DNA from: Microthrixaceae bacterium
GTDB taxonomy: Bacteria; Actinomycetota; Acidimicrobiia; Acidimicrobiales; Microtrichaceae
Reading direction: 5' to 3'
Assembly (NCBI GenBank): GCA_020027475.1
Contig: JAHRAZ010000013.1
Span: 1-46,779 of the forward strand
Length of the DNA: 46,779 nt
Below the pieces are notes generated by a model that did not search any database, was not told the DNA's origin, and was given only the letters and a program-made list of their open reading frames with translations. The position numbers were made by a program, and so were the translations under genes. Shown piece by piece: positions 8,228-17,800 of the stretch. Numbering within the stretch: position 1 is the first letter of the stretch; each line of letters opens with the position of its first letter.

Positions 8228-8256
8228 CTGGCCGGAAGAACTGACTTGCCGGAAGG
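8223..8256 (+). repeat. 17-bp tandem duplication across the stop codon of the F420-type gene
   Basis: Two adjacent 17-bp units, ACTGACTGGCCGGAAGA (8223-8239) and ACTGACTTGCCGGAAGG (8240-8256), differ at two positions. The TGA stop (8225-8227) is in the first unit and a second TGA is in the copy. This is one of several similar duplications at gene ends in the window. Confidence 0.85.
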
Positions 8257-8322
8257 CCCCGCAGGTGTCGAGCATCACGGCTTGCGGCATGAGACTGTTC
8301 GCCTGTCGCTCGTTGCCTGCGG

Positions 8323-9396
8323 TCAGCGAATCCACCACACGGGTGCGTCGTCGGTGTTCACAACCTTCTCGTTGACGAGTCTGGCCGGCGGTGCATCGGT
8401 CAGTTCCGCCAAAGCGATGAGTACTGAGTCGTAGTTGACCCGCCAACCAGCCCAGTCCTTCCAAATCGCATCGCGATCGGAGCGTAGGGGAAGTCCCGCT
8501 GACTCCAGTTCGTCGAGCAACTCTTCAAACCGGTCGTGGCGTACCGAGATGGGATCACCGGGTGCCGGATCAGGGTCGTATTCGATGTCGAAGAAATCGG
8601 CGACCTGGCGCAAGGTGTCGAACCCGGTTCGCATCATCAAGGCGCCCTTGCGGTTCGGTGGTTCGAGGGCGCACATGGACAGCGCCGCGGTATCCAGCAC
8701 GACACCCGCCGTGGTCACCCAACTGATGTAGGGCTCCTGGGAGCGGAAGAAGTTCAGGGCAGGGAAGGATGTGTGTGCCTCGCCGAGATCCACGAACCAG
8801 GTTTCCCAGTCCCGCCATTCCAGCTGGAGGGTATCGATGGCATTGGCGTCCCAGGCGCGAGTGAGAAGCACCACCGGATCCGGAGGCGCCCCGGCGAGAA
8901 GAGACAGCTGCACGACGGACTGTTCGCGTTCCGCGAACCTGCTGTAGATGGTGGGGAGGAAACTGATCATCAGTGCAACGAGGCCAAGACCGATGAGAGC
9001 TTCCAAGGCGGAGGTCAGATCCACAATCACGGTGCCATGCCGTTCGAATCCGAGCGTGGTCAAAGATGATGCGCTGACCACAAGGCCATCCCAGCCGGGA
9101 GCACCGAAGGCCCAGTAGATCGGCCAGAACGAGATGATCACAGCGATGGACCAGGCAAAGGGGAGTAGGACCAAAGCGGTTGGAGCTTGGCGAGCGAGCC
9201 ACTTGTCGCGCACCAGGTATGGTCTCTTCTCGTTCGCGGGGATCTTGAAGGCAAAGATCACGACCGCGAACACAGCCCGGGTAAACAGTGATGATTCACC
9301 CCGCGGAACCACCACGGTTCTGATTGCCGACGCGAGAACGCCGAAGACGAAACAGATCCCGAATACCGCGGCGATGATGTGGATGGCCAACAACAT
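8323..9396 (-). CDS. Membrane protein with two-pore-type ion-channel-like pore region
   Basis: 357 residues. Hydrophobic segments lie at about 5-28, 38-51, 72-97 and 130-150. Between the last two sits a pore-like stretch: a pore helix (about 103-112), then TTLGFE (113-118) where potassium channels have TVGYG, followed by an inner helix ending in LMISFLPTIYSRFAERE, which is very like the Ion_trans_2 inner helix. The C-terminal 200 residues are soluble and Trp/Asp-rich with no domain I can name. It may be a cation channel or channel-derived protein; the altered filter argues against K+ selectivity. It is divergent from the VOC gene and converges on the F420-type gene. Confidence 0.7.
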   Translation of the reverse strand: MLLAIHIIAAVFGICFVFGVLASAIRTVVVPRGESSLFTRAVFAVVIFAFKIPANEKRPYLVRDKWLARQAPTALVLLPFAWSIAVIISFWPIYWAFGAPGWDGLVVSASSLTTLGFERHGTVIVDLTSALEALIGLGLVALMISFLPTIYSRFAEREQSVVQLSLLAGAPPDPVVLLTRAWDANAIDTLQLEWRDWETWFVDLGEAHTSFPALNFFRSQEPYISWVTTAGVVLDTAALSMCALEPPNRKGALMMRTGFDTLRQVADFFDIEYDPDPAPGDPISVRHDRFEELLDELESAGLPLRSDRDAIWKDWAGWRVNYDSVLIALAELTDAPPARLVNEKVVNTDDAPVWWIR

Positions 9397-9470
9397 GGAT
9401 TGCGCTCGAGGCTACCGGTTCGCAGATTTCTGCGGGTGCTGTGGAGTGCGGTGATGGGTAGTTTGGTCGC

Positions 9471-9869
9471 ATGACCCACATGCCCCTCGTCGCGCTGGTG
9501 GTGGATGACTACGACCCTGCGATCAGCTTCTTCGTTGACCTTCTCGGCTTCGAACTCGCCGAAGATTCACCCGACGTGGATTCTGATGGCAACGCGAAGC
9601 GCTGGGTTGTGGTTCGCCCACCGGGTGCTGAAACCGGTCTCCTTCTGGCCAGGGCCAAGGGAGATTCCCAGATTTCAACGGTCGGCAACCAGACACGTGG
9701 CCGAGTTGGCTTCTTCCTGCGTGTCGACGACTTTGATGCCACTTACAGCCGGTTGAAGGGGGCGGGAGTGGAGTTCAAGGGTGAACCGCGGGACGAGGAA
9801 TACGGGACAGTGGTGGTGTTTCGCGACATCGCCGGCAATCTGTGGGACCTGCTCGGACCTGCGGCATAG
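9471..9869 (+). CDS. VOC superfamily (glyoxalase/bleomycin-resistance fold) protein
   Basis: 132 residues with one pair of beta-alpha-beta-beta-beta modules: PLVALVVDDYDPAISFFVDLLGFEL, then a KRWVVVRPPGAETGLLLARA strand set, and the second module GRVGFFLRVDDFDATYSRLKGAGVEF ending in VVVFRDIAGNLWDLLGP. It resembles the VOC proteins annotated as glyoxalases in actinobacteria. The first metal position usually held by His is not obvious (LVALVVDD), so metal dependence is doubtful. The substrate cannot be inferred. The gene is transcribed away from the channel-like gene with 74 bp between the starts. Confidence 0.88.
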   Translation: MTHMPLVALVVDDYDPAISFFVDLLGFELAEDSPDVDSDGNAKRWVVVRPPGAETGLLLARAKGDSQISTVGNQTRGRVGFFLRVDDFDATYSRLKGAGVEFKGEPRDEEYGTVVVFRDIAGNLWDLLGPAA

Positions 9870-10085
9870 ACGCCTCCGACTTCATTCCTGCCATGCCTGT
9901 CACCCGCGCTGCCGACATATCGGAGACAACGACCCTGCATGTGGAGTTGTTGTTGGGAGGGTCGGTGATGACTGGTCGGCCGACGGGCGGCCTGCCGGGT
10001 CGGGCTTCATCGGCCAAGTGAATCCGATTTGTTCCGAAGTACCCGACAGTGGGGTTTTGTCGTCCAGCGACTACAACTTGTTTCC

Positions 10086-10775
10086 ATGTTCCGGCTTGTG
10101 GCGAGAGGCCTACTCCCAGCTCTCATCGTGTTCGCAGCGGTGCTGGCCGGTTGTAGTGGCGTGGGCGGCTGGTCAAGCGACGTCGCCGATCCGAAGATCA
10201 CGGTTGCTGGTGATTCCATAGCAGTTGGTCTGGGTGCCAGCCTGCGTGAAGAAGTCAACGATTCAACTGAAGTGAAGGTGATTGCCGTGGGCGGCACCGG
10301 AATGACCTATCCGCAGTCTTTCGATTGGCCTGCTCGGCTGGAGCAGCTAGCGGAGGAGTTCCCCCCGAACGTGCTCGTGTTCTCGGTTGGCTCGAATGAC
10401 GACCGCGAGATGCGTGATCCGGACGGATCAATAGTTGCCGAGCGAGATGACCCGCAATGGTGGGACATCTACCGCGAACGCCTCGAGCGATCCTTCGATG
10501 CGTTCGAGGACACTGACACCGAGGTCTGGTGGGTGGGCCAGGTCTGCGCCGATGGTGAGGGGATCTGTGAAACGAACCGCGACGTCCATCGCCTTGCCAC
10601 AGAGTTGGCCGACGAGCGTGCCTGGGTTGTGTCAGCCGACTTGGGCGAGCTGCTCGGATCCGGTGAGGAAGTCCCGACCGGATGTCTTCACGATGACGGC
10701 ATTCACCTGACCATCGAGTGCCTTGACCGCGCAGCGGTCGGACTACTCGAAGAAGATGGTCACCAGTTCCAGTAG
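10086..10775 (+). CDS. SGNH/GDSL-type hydrolase lipoprotein
   Basis: 229 residues from the ATG at 10086. A signal peptide with lipobox (FAAVLAGC) predicts lipid attachment at Cys23. SGNH blocks are visible: GDSIAVG (42-48, nucleophile Ser44), the block II glycine around 69-72 (GGTG), VGSND with Asn104, and DDGIH with Asp204 and His207. This is a secreted, membrane-anchored esterase or acyl hydrolase of the GDSL class, possibly acting on acylated envelope polymers or lipids. A longer in-frame start at 10029 would place 19 residues before the signal and is less likely. No operon partner is evident. Confidence 0.85.
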   Translation: MFRLVARGLLPALIVFAAVLAGCSGVGGWSSDVADPKITVAGDSIAVGLGASLREEVNDSTEVKVIAVGGTGMTYPQSFDWPARLEQLAEEFPPNVLVFSVGSNDDREMRDPDGSIVAERDDPQWWDIYRERLERSFDAFEDTDTEVWWVGQVCADGEGICETNRDVHRLATELADERAWVVSADLGELLGSGEEVPTGCLHDDGIHLTIECLDRAAVGLLEEDGHQFQ

Positions 10776-10869
10776 CTCCCTCGACTGTCTGGAATCCCGT
10801 CGGAAAGCCCGGGTTTGGGCTGACCGGCCTGCCTTTCGGGGAGGATTCGGACCTGTCGGGGACGTTTCG

Positions 10870-10899
10870 GCCTCAAGGCGTCCGACCCGGTCTTGAGGC
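10870..10899 (+). terminator. Possible stem-loop after the SGNH lipoprotein gene
   Basis: GCCTCAAG (10870-10877) pairs exactly with CTTGAGGC (10892-10899) across a 14-nt loop, followed by TTT. It lies 95 bp after the stop codon. The U-tract is only three bases, so termination is uncertain. Confidence 0.3.
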
Positions 10900-10998
10900 T
10901 TTGGGCGAACTGGTCAATTCGTCTACCGTCCCTCTTTGTGGGACGGTCGCCAACAGATCGTGGTGACGCGGCAAATCGAATAACGGGAGCGCAGAATC

Positions 10999-12495
10999 GT
11001 GGAGCATCTGGATGTTCTGGTGGTGGGTGCAGGACTGTCGGGTGTGGCCGCCGGCCACCATCTGCAGGCGACGGCTCCGTTCGCGGACTACGCCATCTTC
11101 GAATCACGTGATGCCATAGGCGGCACGTGGGACCTTTTCCGTTATCCGGGTATCCGCTCGGACTCCGACATGTTCACCCTCGGCTACCCATTCCGACCCT
11201 GGAACAGCAACATCACCATCGCTGATGGCGGCAGCATCCGTGACTACATTCAGGACACGGCGGTGGCAGAGGGAATCGACCGGAAGATCCGCTTCGGCCA
11301 CAAGGTTCTTTCCGCTGACTGGTCCACCGAGGAATCCCGCTGGCATGTGACAGCCGAGAAGATCCACACCGGCGAGACCTTCAAGCTCACATGTGGCTTC
11401 TATTTCGCGTGCAGTGGTTACTACTCCTACGACAAGGGCCACCTGCCCGATTTCGCAGGAATGGATCGTTTCGAAGGCCAGCTGATCCACCCTCAGGAAT
11501 GGCCGGAGGATCTGGCGTACGAGGACAAAGAGGTCGTCGTTATCGGAAGCGGCGCCACCGCTGTGACCCTCATTCCGGCGATGGCGGACACTGCTGGTCA
11601 CGTAACCATGCTTCAGCGTTCGCCCACCTACATGGCGGTGGTGCCGCCCACGAGTCCGGTGGCACCGATCATGAACAGGGTGCTGCCTGAGCGGTGGTCC
11701 GGTGAGGTCATCCGGTGGTTCCATGCGCTCTCCACCCAAGCCTTCTACCGTTTCTGCCAGCGTTTCCCGCGCGTTGCGAAGAAGATGCTCATGAAGGGTG
11801 TCGAGCAGCAATTGCCTGAAGGCTACGACGTGGAAAAGCACTTCACTCCCACCTACAACCCATGGGATCAGCGCGTTTGCGCCGTTCTTGATGGCGATCT
11901 GTTCACGTCAATCAGCAACGGTGATGCATCGGTTGTAACTGACCACATAGACACCTTCACCGAAGACGGGATTCTGCTGGCCTCGGGTGAGGAACTCGAA
12001 GCCGACATCATCATTGCTGCCACGGGCCTGGAGCTTCTGTTCATCGGTGGTGTGCAGCTGTCGATTGACGGTGACCCCGTGGACTTGCCCAGCAAGCTCG
12101 CCTACAAGGGCATGATGCTCGAGGGGATTCCCAACTTCGCGATGGCCGTGGGTTACACGAACGCATCGTGGACGCTCAAGTGTGACCTGACATGTGACTA
12201 CGTGGCCCGGCTCCTGCGGACAATGCGGGAGCGCGGAATGACGCAGTGCACGCCGGTGAACCGGGATCCCTCGATCGAGCCCCAACCTTTGTTGGGGCTC
12301 ACTGCGGGATACGTCACCCGAGCCGCTGATCGTCTGCCGAAGCAGGGGACGAAGGCGCCTTGGCGCGTTTATCAGAGTTATCTGCAGGACTATCGGATGC
12401 TGAAGCGCGGCGCCGTGGTGGATGACGCGCTCGAGTTGTCCACTCCGCCGAGCACCAGGGAATCCGACGCGTTCAGCCCCACACCTGTTCTGTGA
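10999..12495 (+). CDS. EthA-like class B flavoprotein (Baeyer-Villiger) monooxygenase
   Basis: 498 residues, GTG start. FAD Rossmann motif GAGLSG (10-15), GGTWD (41-45), the type I BVMO fingerprint as FEGQLIHPQEWP (158-169; FxGxxxHxxxWP), and the NADPH Rossmann motif IGSGATA (182-188), followed by QRSPTYM. The RYPGIRSDSDMFTLGY segment is typical of EthA-type enzymes, which oxidise ketones or thioamides with NADPH and O2. The true C-terminus is unusual: its last three codons and TGA are part of a 26-bp palindrome arm shared with three other sites, so the final residues PVL come from the repeat. Downstream genes are the importer operon. Confidence 0.93.
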   Translation: MEHLDVLVVGAGLSGVAAGHHLQATAPFADYAIFESRDAIGGTWDLFRYPGIRSDSDMFTLGYPFRPWNSNITIADGGSIRDYIQDTAVAEGIDRKIRFGHKVLSADWSTEESRWHVTAEKIHTGETFKLTCGFYFACSGYYSYDKGHLPDFAGMDRFEGQLIHPQEWPEDLAYEDKEVVVIGSGATAVTLIPAMADTAGHVTMLQRSPTYMAVVPPTSPVAPIMNRVLPERWSGEVIRWFHALSTQAFYRFCQRFPRVAKKMLMKGVEQQLPEGYDVEKHFTPTYNPWDQRVCAVLDGDLFTSISNGDASVVTDHIDTFTEDGILLASGEELEADIIIAATGLELLFIGGVQLSIDGDPVDLPSKLAYKGMMLEGIPNFAMAVGYTNASWTLKCDLTCDYVARLLRTMRERGMTQCTPVNRDPSIEPQPLLGLTAGYVTRAADRLPKQGTKAPWRVYQSYLQDYRMLKRGAVVDDALELSTPPSTRESDAFSPTPVL

Positions 12496-12539
12496 TGGTC
12501 AGGTCGCGGAAAACCGCGACCTGACCATCACAGAACAGG
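12484..12539. repeat. Palindromic repeat, copy 1
   Basis: Perfect 26-bp arms (12484-12509 and 12514-12539) around an AAAA loop. The core CTGTGATGGTCAGGTCGCG is shared with copies near 20.0, 27.2 and 34.8 kb. The stem tip is GCGG/CCGC. It overlaps the end of the monooxygenase gene and supplies its stop codon. No U-tract follows, so it is not a standard intrinsic terminator, although a transcript would fold into a very stable hairpin. Confidence 0.97.
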
Positions 12540-12693
12540 CTCATTCGGGCTGTTGTCCTGCGTGGCTGTCCGGCGTGGTTGGCTTGCGCGGTTGGCCTGC
12601 GTGAGCGGAGCGGAGCGGTAGAGTCTGAAATCTGCTGGGAACCGGAGCTGCTCAGCGCCGGGGGGAAATGGGTCCGCATGCCTATGGGACGGG

Positions 12694-14895
12694 TTGAGAG
12701 TGTCTGAGCGGATGCAACGCGTGTCCCGGGTGTTCGGCCCGGCACTCGCCGTTCTCGCACTGCAGCTCGCAGTCTTCTGGGTGCCGCCGGGCGACGATCC
12801 CCAGGTCTACGTGTTGGGCCTGACTCAGGGTCTCCTCGTGGCGCTGATGGCCGTCGGTCTGTCGCTGATCTACAAGGCCAACCGAATCATCAACTTCGCC
12901 CAGGCCGATCTCGGCCTTCTTCCGGCTGCGTTGGCGGTCAACCTCGTTGTCCTGAGCGGCCTGAACTACGTCTTGACCCTCGCAGCAGGCATCGTGGTTT
13001 CCCTGCTGCTAGGAGCCGTGGTGGAGCTGGCCATAATGCGTCGCTTCTTCAGAGCGCCCCGGCTGGTTGCCACGGTCGCCACGATCGGTGTGGCTCAGGT
13101 GCTTGCAGTGGCAACCCTCTGGCTGACCGGCGAGTTGTGGGACGAGCGACCCGTGATCGAACCCTTTGCCACGGAGATACTGCCTTTCAGGTGGACCCTC
13201 GACGTCGGCACATTCCCCTTCACCTCGCCATATGTGATTGCCTGGGTTCTGGCTCCTCTGGCTATCGGTGCCGTGGCCGCCGTGTTGCGATTCACGAATG
13301 TAGGAATCGCGATCCGCGCCTCAGCCGAAATGGCGGAGCGTGCCCAACTGCTCGGAATCCCGGTGCAGCGGCTTCACACCTACGTGTGGGCGATGGCCTC
13401 GATGCTGTCGTTCATCTCGCTCTACCTTCAGGCGGGAATGTTCGGTCTGCCGCTTGGCCAGGCTCTCGGGCTCACCCTCATGTTGGGGGCGCTCACCGCA
13501 CTCACCCTCGGTCGGCTGACCCATCTGCCGACCATCGTGGTTTCATCGCTCGCAGTCGGCATCCTGATGCAGGCAGTCACCTGGAAGAGTTCCACCACCA
13601 TTCTGGGCCTTTTCGAGATCCCGCTGAGCAACGAGGCCGTGCCCGCAGTGCTCGGTCTGGTGATCGTGGCGGCACTCCTTCTGCGCCGTTCCGGTGGCAC
13701 CCGTCTCGAAAGTGACACCTCTTCCAGCTGGCGATCCGTGGAGGAGGTACGGCCCGTTCCACGCGAACTCGCCAGGCTTCCCGAGGTTCGATTGGTCCGC
13801 TGGGGTGGCGGATTGCTCGTGGTGGCGGCAGTTGTCGCCTTCCCGCTTGTGATGACGAGCGCCAGCGACATCTCCAAGGCTGCAGCTGTGCTGGCGTTCT
13901 CCATCATTGGCATGTCGCTGGTGGTCCTCACCGGCTGGGCGGGTCAGGTGTCGCTCGGACAGCTTGCCTTTGCAGCCGTTGGTGGAGCGATCGCCGCCAA
14001 GGCGATCATGGACTGGTCCCTCGATCCAGCGTTCGCTCTCGGATTGGCGGCCACTGCAGGTGCAGTTGTGGCCGTTGTGATCGGCTTGCCTGCATTGAGG
14101 CTGAGGGGTCTGTATCTGGCAATCGTCACGTTGGCCTTCGCCCTCGCCGCAGTCCAGTACTTCTTGAACCCGACGTTCTTCTCGTGGGTTCCCACTGGTT
14201 CCATGACCGAACGCCCTGACTTGTTCGGCGTCTGGGAAATCGATTCCGCCAAATCCTTCTACTACCTGTGCCTGATCATCACCGTGGTTGTTGCACTCGC
14301 CCTGACGGGGATCAAACGTTCCCGTACTGGCCGCGTCCTCGTGGCGATGCGAGACAATGAACGTGGTGTTGCTGCCTATGGAGTTTCGGTGGTGCGGACC
14401 AAGCTCATGGCGTTCGCCATTTCGGGAGCACTCGCCGCGGTTGGAGGAGCTCTGCTGGTGCTCCTGCAGCGGGGTTACTCAACCGGACTGTACAGACCGT
14501 TCGACAACCTCATGATGTTCACGGCAGTTGTTGTCGGAGGTCTCGGTTCGCTGCTCGGAGGCGTGATCGGCGCAGTCTTCCTCAAGGGTGGCGAGTGGTG
14601 GCTTCCCGGCAACTGGCGGCTACTGGTCTCGGGTCTGGGAGTGCTTCTGGTTCTGCTTGTTCTGCCGGGCGGCATCGGCGGCGCCCTGTTCAGTTTGAGG
14701 GATTCGTTGTTGCGTGTGGTGGCCCGGCGCAGACAGATCATCGTGCCCAGCCTGCTTGCGGATGTTCGTGATGAGACCGTTTCGAACATGCCCGGCCCGC
14801 ACGGGGTGCCCGACGTCGCCCCGGCCGTTGATGCAGATTCCCCTCCGCCGGAAAACACCGGTGAAGCGCGGGCGAACACGGGAGCGGACTCATGA
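12694..14895 (+). CDS. Fused branched-chain amino acid-type ABC permease (LivH-LivM)
   Basis: 733 residues, about the sum of LivH and LivM. The N-terminal half (about 25-320) is LivH-like, with GLTQGLLVALMAVGLSLIYKANRIINFAQADLG and VGIAIRASAEMAERAQLLGIPV. A polar linker (about 335-365) leads to the LivM-like half (370-665) with GMSLVVLTGWAGQVSLGQLAFAAVGGA, LPALRLRGLYLAIVTLAFA and GRVLVAMRDNERGVAAYGVSV. One polypeptide thus gives both membrane subunits of the importer. About 16-18 membrane helices are expected. A cytosolic tail of about 60 residues follows. Start is uncertain: TTG 12694, GTG 12700 or ATG 12712. The stop overlaps the next gene by 4 bp. Confidence 0.93.
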   Translation: MRVSERMQRVSRVFGPALAVLALQLAVFWVPPGDDPQVYVLGLTQGLLVALMAVGLSLIYKANRIINFAQADLGLLPAALAVNLVVLSGLNYVLTLAAGIVVSLLLGAVVELAIMRRFFRAPRLVATVATIGVAQVLAVATLWLTGELWDERPVIEPFATEILPFRWTLDVGTFPFTSPYVIAWVLAPLAIGAVAAVLRFTNVGIAIRASAEMAERAQLLGIPVQRLHTYVWAMASMLSFISLYLQAGMFGLPLGQALGLTLMLGALTALTLGRLTHLPTIVVSSLAVGILMQAVTWKSSTTILGLFEIPLSNEAVPAVLGLVIVAALLLRRSGGTRLESDTSSSWRSVEEVRPVPRELARLPEVRLVRWGGGLLVVAAVVAFPLVMTSASDISKAAAVLAFSIIGMSLVVLTGWAGQVSLGQLAFAAVGGAIAAKAIMDWSLDPAFALGLAATAGAVVAVVIGLPALRLRGLYLAIVTLAFALAAVQYFLNPTFFSWVPTGSMTERPDLFGVWEIDSAKSFYYLCLIITVVVALALTGIKRSRTGRVLVAMRDNERGVAAYGVSVVRTKLMAFAISGALAAVGGALLVLLQRGYSTGLYRPFDNLMMFTAVVVGGLGSLLGGVIGAVFLKGGEWWLPGNWRLLVSGLGVLLVLLVLPGGIGGALFSLRDSLLRVVARRRQIIVPSLLADVRDETVSNMPGPHGVPDVAPAVDADSPPPENTGEARANTGADS

Positions 14896-17800
14896 CCGCG
14901 CCGCTGCCGATGGACACTCCAGGTCGCTGGGGTCGAACTGCGAACGCCATGCGACACCCGATCGAGTCCATGCGGTCAATGGTCGGCGAGGGTCCCCTGT
15001 ACGTCCTGATCATCCTGTTCGCATTGAACGGCGTGGACGAACTGACCCGCACTGCTTTCGGAGTCCTGTCGCCCGACATCGCCGACGAGTTCGGCGTGGG
15101 TCTGACCGGAATCTTCACCGTTCTCGCGTTTGTTGCGGCTGTCGCCCTCGGCTTGCAGATTCCCATTGCCAATCTGGCAGACCGCTACAACCGTGTGCGC
15201 CTGGCAGTCCTCGGCGGAGTGATTCTTGCCGTCTTCTCGACGTTGGTCGGCCTGGCTCCGAACATCTGGATGGTGGGAATCACCATGGGTGCTGCTGGAC
15301 TCGGCAAGTCCTTCATTGATCCCACCCACAACTCCTTGCTGGCCGACCACTATTCGCCGGATCACCGCGCCAAGGTGTTCGCGTTTCACAGGGGTGCCAA
15401 CGCTGTAGGGCAATTCATCGGGCCACTCCTCGCGGGATTCATTGCGTACTACTTCTCGTGGAGGGTTCCGTTCCTCATTTTCGGTCCGATCATCCTGGCT
15501 GTGTCCCTCCTGGCATTGACCATCAAGGAACCGGTTCGGGGTCGCTGGGAGCGCGAGGCTGCCGGTGCGAGCGACGAGGCTCTGGACGTGGAGGAACCCC
15601 CTCCTTCGATGGTTGAGGCATGGCGAATGTGCTGGAAGGTGGACAGTCTCCGCCGCATCTACCGAACGTTGCCATTCCTCGCACCGGCGATCGTCGGGTT
15701 CGTCTCTTTCGCTTCCTTCCTGTACGCCGAGGAGTTCGGGCTCGACGAGCGGTCCCGTGGTGTGGTCGCCTCACTCACGGAACCAGCCCAGATCGCCGGT
15801 CTCATTGTGGGGGCAGCAGTTGGCACGAGGTTGTTCCGTAAGGACCCGAGTCTCGTGTTCCGCTTCCTCGGTGTGGTCACGCTCGCGGTGGCGGTCTTCG
15901 CTGTCGGCTTCGCATTGTCTCCCGCGTGGTTCATCACGATCGGCGAGATCAAGCTGCCGTGGGTGGCCGTGATCCTCAACGCATTGATATCGGGATCACT
16001 GGCGTTCCTAACCCCCGGAATCCTTGCCGCATTGTCGGTGGCCATTCCCGCCCGTTCGCGCGCCATGGGATTCTCCATGATGTCCGCGTTCGTGATTCCC
16101 GGACTGGTCCTGCTTCCTCTGATCGGGGTTTTCGGTGACGCATGGGGGATCCGCGTGGGCATGTTGGCGATGGCGCCGATGTTCGCCATCGGTGGATTGT
16201 CGATCCAGAGCGCCGGTGTATTCATCAAGAGGGACATGGAAGATGTGTGGACCACGTCCGCGGCCCGTTCGGAGGTACTGGCACAGCGCCGCGCCGGTGA
16301 GGCGAAATTGCTGCTGGTTCGCGGGATCGAGGTCTCGTACGGCGATGTCCAGGTTCTCTTCGATGTGGACATCGAGGTGGATGAAGGCGAGATCGTGGCG
16401 CTTCTGGGCACCAACGGTGCCGGCAAGTCGACCTTGTTGAAAGCGATCTGTGGTGTTGCCGAAGCGGATCGCGGGGCCGTGCTGTTCGACGGGGTGGACA
16501 TAACCCATGCCCCACCCAACGAGATAGCCGGCAAAGGTCTGGTTCAGGTTCCCGGCGGCAGAGGCGTTTTCCCGTCGTTGACGGTGGCAGAGAACCTGCA
16601 GGCGGCGGCCTGGATGGACCGCCACAATCGTTCGTTGGTCCACGAGCGGATCGACGGTGTGTATGAGACCTTCCCGATCCTGAAGGACCGCATCCATGAA
16701 CCGGCAGCGAACCTCTCAGGTGGTCAACAGCAGATGTTGGCGCTCGGAATGTCCTTCCTGTCTCATCCGCGGCTGGTGATGATCGACGAGTTGTCGTTGG
16801 GTCTCGCTCCGCTTGTGGTCGCCCAATTGCTGGACATAGTTCGCCAGATGGCGGATCAGGGAACCACCGTGATCGTGGTGGAACAGTCGGTGAACGTGGC
16901 TCTCACCCTCGCGGATCGGGCCTACTTCATGGAGAAGGGTGAAGTCCGGTTCTCGGGGCCAACCGCAGAACTGCTGAACCGGCCCGACGTTCTGCGATCC
17001 GTGTTCCTCGAGGGCGCGGTCAAGGGTATGGAGGCTTCTTCGGCCGATGTGGAGATCGAGGTTTCTTCCCACGAGGTGGCGGATTCGGGAGCGGGTCCCA
17101 GCCTCGTCACCGGGCCCAGACATGAGGCACCCCACGACCTTGACTCGCTGCCGGACGGAGGTTTGATCCATGTGGGAGGAACGGACGGAGTTCGCGTGGA
17201 TGGCGAGGGAAACCAGCATGCGGAGACCGAGGCGACTGGGGAGGCGGAGACCTTGGAAGTCGAGTCGGCTGAATCTCCGGAATCGGTGGACCTCAGGCAT
17301 TCCCCACCCGCTCTCGAGATCATCGACGTCACCCGTCGTTTCGGTGGAATCAGTGCTGTCAGCCATGTGTCGATGAGGGTCGAGAAGGGCGAGATCCTCG
17401 GTCTGATCGGCCCCAACGGGGCAGGCAAGACGACGTTGTTCGACATCATTTCCGGATTCACCCGTGTCGATGAGGGTCATCTGACAATGAACGGCACGGA
17501 TATCACCAACATGGCACCCCATCGCCGAGCCGCTGCGGGTCTTGGCCGCTCATTCCAGGACGCAGCGTTGTTTCCGAGCCTCACTGTGGAGCAGACGATT
17601 GCGGTGGCGCACGAACGCTGGCTGGACGTTCGCAATCCGGTCATGGAGGCGTTGTGGTTGCCCGCTGCATTTGAAACCGAACTGGCCGTGGGGGAGTCGG
17701 TTGACCGCCTGATCGGAATGTTTGGTCTCGAGGCCTACCGGACGAAGTTCGTGCACGAGTTGTCAACCGGTTCACGCAGGATCGTCGACATCGCCGCTCT

